Assembly: GCA_964017045.1 (NCBI GenBank)
Contig: OZ024795.1
Coordinates: forward strand, 56,025,350 to 56,089,349
DNA length: 64,000 nucleotides
DNA from: Omphiscola glabra
Taxonomy: Eukaryota; Mollusca; Gastropoda; Lymnaeidae
Direction: 5' to 3'
Positions 34,601 through 49,600 of this stretch are shown in pieces. The notes beneath the pieces were generated by a model. It made no database searches, was not told the DNA's origin, and saw nothing but the letters and a program-made list of their open reading frames with translations. Every line of letters begins with the position of its first letter. Positions within the stretch are counted from its first letter, which is position 1. A program made the translations under genes and the position numbers.

Positions 34601-37600
34601 AAACAAAAAGAATGCACAAATAGTTCTATATAATTATCGACTAATCCATTTTATAAATAAAGTTATCGGGTGGATGAAAATTAAAACATCTTGTTTGTAA
34701 ACCTATGACAGCTATCATCACACAAGAAAAGGAAGGCTCAGTACAATGCCTGCAAGAGATATCAGCACACAAGAAAAGGAAGGCTCATAAATTGATTTAT
34801 GGATTGCAGAAATTAGGCAGGAAATGCCAGTGTAAGGAAATGTTCCCAGACCCATTCAGACTTGCAAATAGGCATCAGACATCAAATAACTTATGTATCT
34901 TAGTTTGATCTACTTTTGCATACAAATTCTACTACCAGTAATGAATAGCACCTTTCTATACTTAATGATATACAAATTAATGATGGTGTAAATTCTTAAT
35001 TTTGGGTTTGAAAGTATTCTTTAAAAAAAAATGTTTTGTAAGCATTATTTGTATGTTCTAACCTGAGTCTGTTTATTTCCAATCAAAAACATGATCAGTT
35101 TCTACAATATGATCAGTTTCTACAATATGATCAGTTTCTACGACATGATCAGTTTCTTCAATATGATCAGTTTCTACAATATGATCAGTTTCTACAATAT
35201 GATCGGTTTCTACAATATGGTGAAAAGTTTATTTAGATATCTCACTTGGTTAATTTTCTGTGATTTTTAATAAATGCTGTAAAATTTTAATTTTGTGTTA
35301 CCATGCTTAGTTTATATAATGCTAACTAATTATACTTTTAATTTATCCTCTGCCAGTTAATTTCACAATAATAAACTTTAAATTTCCTTTCACATTATCT
35401 AAAATTATTTTTCTAACCAATTTAGTTAATTTTTTAGGATTTTAAATATTTCCCCTTTCATAATTTGTCTAATTGTGCTTCTGCTCATTTTTGTATGAAG
35501 ACATTTTTTATTTAAATCTTTGTGACTGCCCTGAAAAAAAATTGAGTTTGTTATATGTAGTTCCAACGGAGTTATTTTAGAAGAGGGTGTTAAAACGACA
35601 CATTCAAGTCATTGAAAAATTTGACTCCGTCCCCGAGTTTTTAAAAATCCATACTTTCTTAAAATTGGAGATAGAGAATTAAAATTGGTGGTTCTGTTCT
35701 GATTAAGCCAAACCCAATTTAGAGAAATATTTGAATTTTCATTTAGAATACCTATTTTATGTCATTACAGCACCCAAAATAAACTACCTGCTCTGTCATG
35801 ACAACATCCAGAATAAACTACTTGGTCTGTCATGACAGCATCAACAATGAATTACCTGGTCTGTCATGACAGCATCAAGAATGATCTACCTGGTCTGTCA
35901 TGACAGCATCAAGAATGAACTATCTAGTCTGTCATGACAGCCTCAACAATTAACTACCTGGTCTGTCATGACAGCATCAAGAATGATCTACCTGGTCTGA
36001 AAGAGTTCCTTGCATGCCATGAGTTTGCCAATGTCACTGCTCATCTGAGTCCTTTGTTTCATGATCAAAGAATTGTTTCTCAGTAAGTGTAACCTGTTAT
36101 GACAGAAAACATAATTTAGACTCATTCACAACTCCAGGGAACTCTTTGACAATGAAGTTCTAAATATTAGACTTAATAAAAAATTTAACATAAAAATATA
36201 AAAATTTTAACAACAAATGTAAATATAAAAGTGTAAACATAAAATTGTAAACCCAAAAGTGTAAAAATAAAAATGTAAATATAAAAATGTAAATATAAGA
36301 ATGTAAATATAAAAATGTAAATATAAGAATGTAAATATAGAAGTGAAAACAAAAAATGTTAATATTAAAATGTAAACATAAATTATAGTTTTTAAAATGA
36401 AAGACAATGTCGATTGCTTGCAGTATTATTACAAGTGAATTTCTTACAAAGCTGCCCTGAAGGCTGAAACCAGTCGCTTGTAATCTCTGCTTATCTCTGT
36501 GCACCAGTGCACTGCCTGGGCCCAAGCTTTGCGATGCTCCTGTATGGAAACATTGGAATGTTTGTGTTAGTCAAAAGAAATAAAAATATTGATTTAAGAG
36601 TACTCACCTTCTAGCAGGTGTTCAAGTTCAATTCCACTTAGTTCCAGTTAACTTTTTCATACAAAAATTACATTAAAAAATAGCCAAAAAAGTCTTCTCC
36701 ACAATCTTGTTTTTATTAGTGTAAGTCTGATGTTTATAGAGTCTTATGTATGATTATAGAGTCCTATTTATGTTTATAGAGTCGTATGTACGGTTGCATA
36801 ATTCTATAAACAAGTAAAAAATAAAATCCTGAAGTAACTTCAAATTTTTAATTTTGGAAGAGTTAATTCCTTAATACTCAGACTCTTGTTATGCATATGT
36901 GAAAGGAAATAGCTCTATGCTCCCAACCAAATGACAGGAATAGGAAATAGCTCTATGCTCCCAACCAAATGACAGGAATAGGAAATAGCTCTATGCTCCC
37001 AACCAAATGACAGGAATAGGAAATAGCTCAATGTTCCTAACCAAATGACAGGAATAGGAAATAGCTCTATGCTCCCAACCAAATGACAGGAATAGGAAAT
37101 AGCTCTATGTTCCCAACCAAATGACAGGAATAGGAAATAGCTCTATGCTCCCAACCAAATGACAGGAATAGGAAATAGCTCTATGCTCCTAACCAAATGA
37201 CAGAAATAGGAAATAGCTCAATGTTCCTAACCAAATGACAGGAATAGGAAATAGCTCTATGCTCCCAACCAAATGACAGGAATAGGAAATAGCTCTATGC
37301 TCCCAACCAAATGACAGGAATGGGAAATAGCTCAATGTTCCTAACCAAATGACAGGAATAGGAAATAGCTCTATGTTCCCAACCAAATGACAGGAATAGG
37401 AAATAGCTCTATGCTCCCAACCAAATGACAGGAATGGGAAATAGCTCAATGTTCCTAACCAAATGACAGGAATAGGAAATAGCTCAATGTTCCTAACCAA
37501 ATGACAGGAATAGGAAATAGCTCTATGCTCCCAACCAAATGACAGGAATGGGAAATAGCTCTATGCTCCCAACCAAATGACAGGAATAGGAAATAGCTCT

Positions 37601-40600
37601 ATGCTCCCAACCAAATGACAGGAATAGGAAATAGCTCAATGTTCCTAACCAAATGACAGGAATAGGAAATAGCTCAATGTTCCTAACCAAATGACAGGAA
37701 TAGGAAATAGCTCTATGCTCCCAACCAAATGACAGGAATAGGAAATAGCTCAATGTTCCTAACCAAATGACAGGAATAGGAAATAGCTCAATGTTCCTAA
37801 CCAAATGACAGGAATAGGAAATAGCTCTATGCTCCCAACCAAATGACAGGAATGGGAAATAGCTCTATGCTCCCAACCAAATGACAGGAATAGGAAATAG
37901 CTCTATGCTCCCAACCAAATGACAGGAATAGGAAATAGCTCAATGTTCCCAACCAAATGACAGGAATAGGAAATAGCTTAATGTTCCTAACCAAATGACA
38001 GGAATAGGAAATAGCTCTATGTTCCCAACCAAATGACAGGAATAGGAAATAACTCTATGCTCCCAACCAAATGACAGGAATAGGAAATAGCTCTATGCTC
38101 CTAACCAAATGACAGGAATAGGAAAAAAAAAATAGCAGTAAAAAATTTACCTTTGCAGGAAGAAGAGTGTTTGGTTCTTTGACGATAGCTTGAACGGCCG
38201 AGGGGAGCTTTTTCTTGTTGTATTTCTGCTGTAACTGCAGCGGGCCACTACGAAATAAGAACACCATTAAATCCTCCGTGTTCTGTGGAGATATGAATAG
38301 AATCAGACATTTAGACCATTAAATCCTCAGTGGAGATATGAATAGAATCAGACATTTAGACCATTAAATGATCAGTGCTCAGTGGAGATATGAAAAAAAA
38401 TCAGACTTTTAGAAAATAAAAAGTTTTATTTTCCTGAACTGAAATACCATGACCTCTGACCTCATTCCAGTTTTAACTTTTAAAATTTTACTTTAAGTCA
38501 TTTTCATGGCAGGGTCACATTCGCCATAATGCTGAATATGCTGAAGCCTACGGGCCCATTAAGAGCAGGGGCCCATTCAACCTTTAGCCATGCCATAACA
38601 ACTTTTTTCAGTGCGGGCCGGATGACTGATGCCATAACAACTTTTTTCAGTGCGGGCCGGATGACTGATGCCATAACAACTTTTTTCAGTGCGGGCCGGA
38701 TGACTGATGCTATAACAACTTTTTTCAGTGCGGGCCGGATGACTGATGCCATAACAACTTTTTTCAGTGCGGGCCGGATGACTGATGCCATAACAACTTT
38801 TTTCAGGGCGGGCCGGATGACTGATGCCATAACAACTTTTTTCAGGGCGGGCCGGATGACTGATGCCATAACAACTTTTTTCAGTGCGGGCCGGATGACT
38901 GATGCCATAACAACTTTTTTCAGTGCGGGCCGGATGACTGATGCCATAACAACTTTTTTCAGTGCGGGCCGGATGACTGATGCCATAACAACTTTTTTCA
39001 GTGCGGGCCGGATGACTGATGCTATAACAACTGTTTTCAGTGCGGGCCGGATGACTGATGCCATAACAACTTTTTTCAGTGCGGGCTGGATGACTGATGC
39101 CATAACAACTTTTTTCAGGGCGGGCCGGATGACTGATGCCATAACAACTTTTTTCAGGGCGGGCCGGATGACTGATGCCATAACAACTTTTTTCAGTGCG
39201 GGCCGGATGACTGATGCCATAACAACTTTTTTCAGTGCGGGCCGGATGACTGATGCCATAACAACTTTTTTCAGGGCGGGCCGGATGACTGATGCCATAA
39301 AAACTTTTTTCAGTGCGGGCCGGGTGACTGATGCCATAACAACTTTTTTCAGTGCGGGCCGGATGACTGATGCCATAACAACTTTTTTCAGTGCGGGCCG
39401 GATGACTGAAAAAATGACGAACCCGGGCCGCTTAATCATTCTGTACATTTCGACGACGCCCCTTTTTTAATGGCGGAAGATGCGGATACTTAGGAAATAC
39501 TTAATCATTACCACTGTTACGTACTGTTATCAGTATGGAGAAATTAATCTCTTATTTAAGTATATCGCCCGTTATAAAACAGTACACATCTCGTGATAAA
39601 TGATAGCCAAAATCTTACACACGCTCCTGTCGCTCAGTATATATAGCCTGTTTCAAAGACATTTCTCAAAACGGGCTTACACCTTGTTTTCCTTTCCATA
39701 TTTCTTCAGATTTTTCTACAGAATTCTAACGATACAGACTATAAATTTTATTTAGTTGTAAACAAGGTCAAGAGAGACTATTTTTAGCTAGCCACACCCT
39801 AAATGCGGTTCCGAGCTTGGGGTCACCTAGAGTTCATTCACAGGGAAAGATGACGTAAACACACCGTCTACATCACACTACTATGTTTATCAAACTATTT
39901 GATAACTTGTCTACATCACACTACCATGTTTATCAAACTATTTGATAACTTGTCTACATCACACTACCATGTTTATCAAACTATTTGATAACTTGTCTAC
40001 ATCACACAACTATGTTTATCAAACTATTTGATAACTTGTCTACATCACACTACTATGTTTATAAAACTATTTGATAACTTGTCTACATCACACTACTATG
40101 TTTATCAAACTATTTGATAACTTGTCTACATCACACTACTATGTTTATCAAACTATTTGATAACTTGTCTACATCACACTACTATGTTTATCAAACTATT
40201 TGATAACTTGTATTTAAGAATGAACTTAGAAATCATTTCAACAAGAATATTTTAATTTAAGATTTAAAAACCTGGTTGAGTCCATATTATAAATGATTAT
40301 AATTTGCAGTGTGCAAAACGTTGTCATGGGCAACCATTCACAGTCACTTGCATTTGCAATGCTCATAGTTTCATTCATAAGAGAATAAATGTGCCTTGTG
40401 AAAACAATATTAAATCATTGGTTACAGAAAGCTTTCATTAATTAGTCAAGCACTAAATCATTGGTTACAGAAAGCTTTCATTAATTAGTCAAGCACTAAA
40501 TCATTGGTTACAGAAAGCTTTCATTAATTAGTCAAGCACTAAATCATTGGTTACAGAAAGCTTTCATTAATTAGTCAAGTACTAAATCATTGGTTACAGA

Positions 40601-43600
40601 AAGCTTTCATTAATTAGTCAAGCACTAAATCATTGGTTACAGAAAGCTTTCATTAATTAGTCAAGCACTAAATCATTGGTTACAGAAAGCTTTCATTAAT
40701 TAGTCAAGTACTAAATCATTGGTTACAGAAAGCTTTTATTAATTAGTCAAGTACTAAATCATTGGTTACAGAAAGCTTTCATTAATTAGTCAAGCACTAA
40801 ATCATTGGTTACAGAAAGCTTTCATTAATTAGTCAAGCACTAAATCATTGGTTACAGAAAGCTTTCATTAATTAGTCAAGCACTAAATCATTGGTTACAG
40901 AAAGCTTTCATTAATTAGTCAAGTACTAAATCATTGGTTACAGAAAGCTTTCATTAATTAGTCAAGCACTAAATCATTGGTTACAGAAAGCTTTCATTAA
41001 TTAGTCAAGCACTAAATCATTGGTTACAGAAAGCTTTCATTAATTAGTCAAGTACTAAATCATTGGTTACAGAAAGCTTTCATTAATTAGTCAAGCACTA
41101 AATCATTGGTTACAGAAAGCTTTCATTAATTAGTCAAGCACTAAATCATTGGTTACAGAAAGCTTTCATTAATTAGTCAAGTACTAAATCATTGGTTACA
41201 GAAAGCTTTTATTAATTAGTCAAGTACTAAATCATTGGTTACAGAAAGCTTTCATTAATTAGTCAAGTACTAAATCATTGGTTACAGAAAGCTTTCATTA
41301 ATTAGTCAAGCACTAAATCATTGGTTACAGAAAGCTTTCATTAATTAGTCAAGTACTAAATCATTGGTTACAGAAAGCTTTCATTAATTAGTCAAGCACT
41401 AAATCATTGGTTACAGAAAGCTTTCATTAATTAGTCAAGCACTAAATCATTGGTTACAGAAAGCTTTCATTAATTAGTCAAGCACTAAATCATTGGTTAC
41501 AGAAAGCTTTCATTAATTAGTCAAGTACTAAATCATTGGTTACAGAAAGCTTTCATTAATTAGTCAAGCACTAAATCATTGGTTACAGAAAGCTTTCATT
41601 AATTAGTCAAGCACTAAATCATTGGTTACAGAAAGCTTTCATTAATTAGTCAAGTACTAAATCATTGGTTACAGAAAGCTTTCATTAATTAGTCAAGTAC
41701 TAAATCATTGGTTACAGAAAGCTTTCATTAATTAGTCAAGCACTAAATCATTGGTTACAGAAAGCTTTCATTAATTAGTCAAGCACTAAATCATTGGTTA
41801 CAGAAAGCTTTTATTAATTAGTCAAGTACTAAATCATTGGTTACAGAAAGCTTTCATTAATTAGTCAAGCACTAAATCATTGGTTACAGAAAGCTTTCAT
41901 TAATTAGTCAAGTACTAAATCATTGGTTACAGAAAGCTTTCATTAATTAGTCAAGCACTAAATCATTGGTTACAGAAAGCTTTCATTAATTAGTCAAGCA
42001 CTAAATCATTGGTTACAGAAAGCTTTCATTAATTAGTCAAGTACTAAATCATTGGTTACAGAAAGCTTTCATTAATTAGTCAAGTACTAAATCATTGGTT
42101 ACAGAAAGCTTTCATTAATTAGTCAAGCACTAAATCATTGGTTACAGAAAGCTTTCATTAATTAGTCAAGCACTAAATCATTGGTTACAGAAAGCTTTTA
42201 TTAATTAGTCAAGTACTAAATCATTGGTTACAGAAAGCTTTCATTAATTAGTCAAGCACTAAATCATTGGTTACAGAAAGCTTTCATTAATTAGTCAAGT
42301 ACTAAATCATTGGTTACAGAAAGCTTTCATTAATTAGTCAAGCACTAAAGCTGAACATTCTAAATAAGTAGTCACAAACCAGTAGTATTTTTAAGGGACG
42401 GCTTGCCTTACAATGCCTTATATAGATTATACACTTTATAATAATATATATAATAATGGAGGCTAGACTTGGTAAACAAAGCATCCATATCGTATTTAAT
42501 GTAATTATGAATATTACACAGATAAACGAGTTATTTATTTATAACTGCAGAATATTGTTATAATTAATTTTACAAATAATACTTTTAACACCTCACTCAG
42601 TTTTAATGATTAATCCTGAACTAAACGTTATATAAAAGTATCCTTTAAACACGAGTTATAGCACATGACGCGATCAGCGGAATGGGGTCACAAAATGTGG
42701 AAGTGCAGTCCATAGTAAGAATACCAAGCGAACTCACACTTATTGAACTCATCGCTCAAAAAGAACTCAATCTAAAAAGTAGATTCTGGTTTCATATTTT
42801 ATTTGAAATGCGCTCTCTATAACTGTCATATTTTTATATTTTGATTGGATTTTTAATATTTTTTTTAACAAAGTACCTAATTTTAAACATAATATTTAAA
42901 TTGCAGCACAACGTCTCGTGTTGAATGCGTTTTATCAAGCAAACTCAAGTACGGTCGGCGGGCCTGATAAGCTGACGTCGCGGGCCGGCATAGTTTGGTG
43001 ACCCCTTGCACATTACAGCCAGATCAGGTTGCGACTAGAGCAAGCACAGTACAGCCAGAACAGGTTTCTACTAGAGCAGGCACAGTACAGGCAGAGCAGG
43101 TTACCACTACAGCAGGCAGGTTGCCACTAGAGCAGGCACAGTACAGCCAGAGCAGGTTGCCACTAGAGCAGGCACAGTACAGCCAGAGCAGGTTGCCACT
43201 AGAGCAAGCACATTAAGGCCAGAGGAGGTTGTTACTATAGCCAGCGCAGGTTGGCACTAGAGCAGGCACAGTACAGCCAGAGCAGGTTGCCACTACAGCC
43301 AGAGCAGGTTGCCACTAGAGCAGTTACACTCAGAAGTCAAAGTGGAGGCCTGGAGAGCGTGACACCATACTTTTACCACACACCAACCCTAGTGTTTTCA
43401 CCAAGCATAAGATAAAGATAAAGACAAATTGGCCTTTGACCTATACAAGAGTTGCAGATACACAATTGACCTATACAAAAGTTGCAGATACACAATTGAC
43501 CTATACAAGAGTTGCAGATACACAGTTGACCTATACAAAAGTTGCAGATACACAATTGACCTATACAAGAGTTGCAGATACACAATTGACCTATACAAGA

Positions 43601-46600
43601 GTTGCAGATACAGTTGACCTATACAAAAGTTGCAGATACACAATTGACCTATACAAGAGTTGCAGATACACAATTGACCTTTATAAGAGTTGCAGATACA
43701 CAATTGACCTTTATAAGAGTTGCAGATACACAATTGACTTATACAAGAGTTGCAGATACGGAAGCAGCTGAGCCACTAATAAAATAACAACATGCTGGGT
43801 GCCTTTCTTCATTACACCAGCCAGTTACAGTGTTGCCAGATGCAGTGCTGCCAGATACAGTGTTGCCAGATGCAGTGCTGCCAGATACAGTGTTCCCAGA
43901 TGCAGTGTTGCCAGATGCAGTGCTGCCAGATGCAGTGCTGCCAGATGCAGTGCTGCCAGATACAGTGTTGCCAGATACAGTGTTGCCAGATGTTTGTTTT
44001 TCGTAAAATGGAACATGCTTTAAATATAATTTTATTTTTGTCCATCGAGTCCTCATTACCCCCAAGAATTTCATTTTGAGGTCTTTGACCCCCGGCTGAC
44101 CGCCCCTGACCTACTGGGGTGCAGTGAGGGATTCCCACTTACTGAATCGGAGCAGCTCTGAACAGCCAAAGCCTGTGATTCTAATCTGAGTCCGTCTGCT
44201 AGGATGACACACTGCTGATCCAGCGGGATGACCGTCTCATGAAGAATGGCATGGTTGACGTCCTCTATTGTATGTGTGTCAGTGACCGTAAATGACAGCA
44301 CTGTGTTCTCTTCAACATGGAGGATGTGGAAAATCTATTTAAAATAGAATACACCAAAATAAGTTCAGCTTCAATTGTCCAAGTAGAAGTTGGTTTTGTC
44401 ACAGAGTCATGTGCATTTTGTTTTGTCACAGAGTCGTGTGCATTTTTATGAGTGATTCTTGAAACTAAAATTTAAACCACTTTAATATGTTTCAATCGTT
44501 TTTTACTTTTTCAATTGTTTTCCAAATTGTGATCATGCCGTCAGATTTAATAAGTCATGATCAACAAATATTCTAATAGAACATAATCATTCTAAAAAAC
44601 TGAAATCTGCAGAGAGAATCAAACGAGTGTTTGTAGTTCACTTAAAACACTGAGATCTGCAGAGAGAACCATACGAGTGTTGGTAGCTCACTTAAAACAT
44701 TGAAATCTGCAGAGAGAACCATACGAGTGTTGGTAGCTCACTTAAAACATTGAAATCTGCAGAGAGAACCATACGAGTGTTGGTAGCTCACTTAAAACAC
44801 TGAGATATGCAAAGAGAACCATACGAGTGTTTGTAGCTCACTTTGACTGCTATGATTTTCTCAAGAAGACAGAAACACTTTGGCCTCTCAACTCCTTCCA
44901 TCTGTATGATGCCACCGCCTCGAGCTTTTGGGTCCCATCTAAGCATTAGTCGCAGCCACTGTTCAAAGAAGCCTTGAAGAGGTCTGGAAAAAAAAAGAAA
45001 ATTAAATAAACCTAAATGCTGTTTGTAGAGTTCATTCACAAGACAAGCAACACTTTATTGGTGCAGATGTTTGTAGAGATACAAGGAAGTAAGCATCACT
45101 TTAAGGGGACAGATGTTTGTAAGCATTTTATAATAAAAAAAAAAATTTCAGGCATATAGAAAGAATACAAGATAATATAAAGTTTGTGTACAGAATGTAG
45201 AAAGAATACAAGATAATATAAAGTTTGTGTACATAATGTAGAAAGAATACAAGATAATGTAAAGTTTGTGTACAGATTGTCTATACAGGAATCACTGATA
45301 AAAGTTTGAATTACCTGCACAGTTGATTTGATGATGGTAGTTTCTTAGAAAATCGTATCTCTCTTCTCTCGTCATACTGAGCGCATATGTCATCGGGGGA
45401 TTTCTTACATACAACATTGTGCCTACAAAATAATAAACGAACAGAATATTAAAAATTATCTGGCAATCTCAATCGACTCTGCAGTTTTCAATAAACATTC
45501 TGTAGATGAGCACGGGTCTGCAAAAAAAAAGAAAAGTTTATAGCTGCCTAACGCCTCGTTTACCTAAAAGAATGGGGGCAAAGCTGAATCATTTAGATGA
45601 AAATTGTTGACACTGTTATTGAATGGCAGCTTGTACAGGGAACAAAAATGACATCAATATTTTTTAGTGGCAGCTTGTACAGGGAACAAAAATGACATCA
45701 ATATTTTTTAGTGGCAGCTTGTACAGGGAACAAAAATGACATCAATATTTTTTAGTGGCAGCTTGTACAGGGAACAAAAATGACATCAATATTTTTTAGT
45801 GGCAGCTTGTACAGGGAACAAAAATGACATCAATATTTTTTAGTGGCAGCTTGTACAGGGAACAAAAATGACATCAATATTTTTTAGTGGCAGCTTGTAC
45901 AGGGAACAAAAATGACATCAATATTTTTTAGTGGCAGCTTGTACAGGGAACAAAAATGACATCAATATTTTTTAGTATTCAAATTCATGAATCAATTGAC
46001 ATCATTAATCATAAGATAATAATTGATGGACTGCATTCAAGTTTTGAAAATGAAATATAAGAACAAGGTAAGAGTAAACTTGAATTAATAGACAGGACAA
46101 AAGATTTGGACGTTTCTGCTTAGAAAAGTTTGGCAGATAGGTTCACAGAACATCTTCAAGATAATGAACAAGGTAAACTTCCCCCAGTCTCTACACATTT
46201 CCACAGAGGGCAATATAAAGGTGCATTAGATGTTTCCATCACGGCACTAATTTCATGCACAAACACACAAGAGAGAGGGAAAATGGAGAACAAATTTATT
46301 CAGCTTTTTGGTACCATATCGCCACATGGTATGAATCAGGTACTCTCTGCACCATATCTCCACATGGTATGAATCAGGTACGCTCTTACTAATGTTTCTA
46401 AATTTCCCTGTATTTATTCTTTTTTTCTTATTCCTTAGATTTTATGTATCCCTAAATATTTTGGTCCGTTAAGATTCTCCACCTTATTTTTCACAGTACC
46501 AATATTTATATTCTTTCACTTCCTGTAATCCTACTTACGGCAATAAAAAGGAAATCTCTAAAGTTTTTTACTGTTATCTGATTGTTATACTTCTTTTAGT

Positions 46601-49600
46601 CTTGTTTTCTGATGAAGGCTCTAAGCCGAAACGTCAAAATCTTTTGTCCTGTCTATAAATTCAAGTTTAGCATACTTTGTTCTTATATTCCATTAACAAG
46701 TCCACTGAAATAGACAATATTGTGCCAGTACACTGAAATAGACAATATTGTGCTTTGAAGAGAATAAAACCGATTAATAAAGACATCTCCATATGGTCAT
46801 GTGATCTTTAATTAATGATAGATAAATATTATATTTCATTTCTCAAAACCAGTAGTCCTAACATTAGTACTGATGCCCTGTGACATTGATGCCCAGTGAC
46901 ATTGACAGGTAGTCCTAACATTAGTACTGATGCCATATGACATTGATGCCCAGTGACATTGACAGGTAGTCCTAACATTACAGTGGAACCTCTCATAACG
47001 AGCATAATTTGTTCCAGAATCTTACTCGTTAATTGAAACACTCGTTAAACTAAACAATTTTTCCCATACAAATCAATGTAAAATACAATAATGCTTTCCA
47101 TGCTGAAAAAAAGACTCATTTTTCAAAAATTTTTATTAACATTTATTCAAATAAAATTATTTATGAATTGTTAAGGAGTGTAACAACATGGAATACAATT
47201 TAGATTTGAAACAAGAAACTTAAATAAAAATATGAATTTATGACAAATAATTCTCCTTTTTAACTAGAAAACTGTCTAAAGACATTTGTTTTTGATTTTG
47301 CCAACTCTTCAAAATTTGACGAAAATGTGTCACAGCATTATCATTGAATAAATTTGTACCACGAATAGCCACCTCCTTATTAGGGTGATGCTTCTCAATG
47401 TACGATGCATTTCAGCATTTCTCTTATTGCGCTAGAAGATTGTTGCTCTGCTACTTCCTACTCCATTAATGAGCTCTCCTCCATAATTTCTTGCTGTAAA
47501 ACACGATGCAACTCCATAAGCGCTTCGGTGGTCAACTCTTGACTGTGCTCTTTCACAAGCTCTTCAATATCGTTGTTGTCCACCTCGAGTCCCATGATAT
47601 TGGCCAATGACACAATCTTGTGAACTGTACAGATACTGTTTCAAAATCACATTCAACAACACTCTCTGGCCAAAGTTTTTTCCAAGCAGAAGTGAGGGTC
47701 CTCTTGGTAACTCCTTCCCAAGCCTTGTCAATCATCTTGAGACAAGCAACGATGTGAAAATGATCTTTCCAAAACTCTCTAAGAGTGAGATTTGTCTCTT
47801 CAGTAATTTCAAAACAACGCTCGAAGAGTGTTTTAGTGTAGAGTTTTTTAAAGTTAGAAATAACCTGCTGGTCCTCACAACATCATCAAGAATAAGTAAC
47901 GGTTTTGTAGAAAAAGGGACTTCCCCTATCTGCGATATTCGTTATGCGAAATGTCGCTCGTTAAGGTAGCAACCTCTTCACATATTTTTTTGCTCGTTAT
48001 GCGAATTACTCGTTATGAGAGGTGCTCGTTATGAGAGGTTCCACTGTATTACTGATGCCCTATGACACTGACAGATTGTATTGTATTGTTCATCCTTCCC
48101 ATGGTGGAAGAAAAGGCAGACACAGGGTAGGGATCATGATTACAAGTTGCCGTTAAGGGATATGAATCGAGAGGCTGTGGTGGAAGTCTCTGGCCGATAA
48201 TTCTAAATACGCAGCCCTGAGAAAGCTGCTCCCAGGCAACCGTTTCATCCCAGCTACTTCGCGAATTAGTTGCGAGGTGGAAACCCACTGTAGAATCCCT
48301 CTTAAATGGCGTCCGATGCTTCCCCGGGATGGGTGAGGGGAGATATTAGGACGTTAATTTACCGTCCGGCCCCTAGGAAAGTGGACTGTGGACGCTTTAA
48401 ATGCAGCGTCTTCGGTAGACCAGATGTCTCCGGGCGGGTAGGGTCTCCGTCGGCAAACCCGATCGAGCGGTTGCTGGTGGGGACGTTTCACGCCCGGGGA
48501 AGTCTCTGGCAATAGACGCCATTTCCTAATGAGACATTATGTCTATTTGATACTGCATATGGGGCTTTATCCCCGGGTTTGATTTGAGTGTTTGCATTCT
48601 CTTAGATGAGTTGTCATCCAATGGGGTGATATTTTGCTAGGGATTAAACTCCAGTCCATAAGCTTGCCATTGACTCAGTTAAGACCACTCCACCACTAAG
48701 CACCCTCATTGACAGATACACTGAGAAGATGGACACCTTGTCCTATTGACACATACACTGACAATATGGATACCATGTGATATTGGCAGATACACTGACA
48801 GTTTGGACATCTTGTGATATTGACAGATACACAGATAAGAAGGACACCTTGTGATATTGACAGATACACAGATAAGAGAGAATGAATTATGTATGTAAAA
48901 TGTATCAAACTGAAGGGTAAAACTGGGATATAAAAATAATTATAAAAAGTTAATTCTAAAAAAACATGTTAAAAAAAACAAGTTAAACTCTTCAACTTAC
49001 CATTCGACCGGTGGCAAGGTTGGGAGAAATGGCCTGAAGCCTGTTATACATTCAAACACTAGACTACCAAAGGACCAGTAGTCCACAGTTTTAGAGTAGG
49101 CCTTGCCCACCAAGAGTTCTGGAGCCTGATGTAATCAATAAAATCTTCTCATCAATTATAACGAAATCTTCTCATCAATTATAACGAGTAAATCATGTGC
49201 CCTACAATAAATCAGATTCAGTTCACCAAAATATCAACAGAAATGATAACAATTTTTTTTTATCCAACATTATTTCATGGAAAAATTATTTCTCTCGTTA
49301 TGTGGTTTGCAAAAAATTAAGTAACAGTGGAAATAAAATGAAAATAATTTAGTGAGCCGTATTCTTTTACATCAAAATACATAATTCTCCATGCAACAAT
49401 TTATCAATCAACTAATGTCACATCAATTCATGTCACATCAACTAATGTCACATCAAATCATGTCACATCAACTAATGTCACATCAACTCATGTCACATCA
49501 ACTCATGTCACATCAACTCATGTCACATCAATTCATGTCACATCAACTAATGTCACATCAATTCATGTCACATTAACTTATGTCACATCAACTAATGTCA

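Noticed and set aside
38587..39408. Acceptor-like CTTTTTTCAG in every unit
   Set aside because: Lies on the + strand, opposite to the host gene, with no exon associated.
38504..39470. Overlapping 313-314-codon ORFs on both strands
   Set aside because: Both are translations of the same 39-bp minisatellite; simultaneous open frames on both strands argue for a period artefact.
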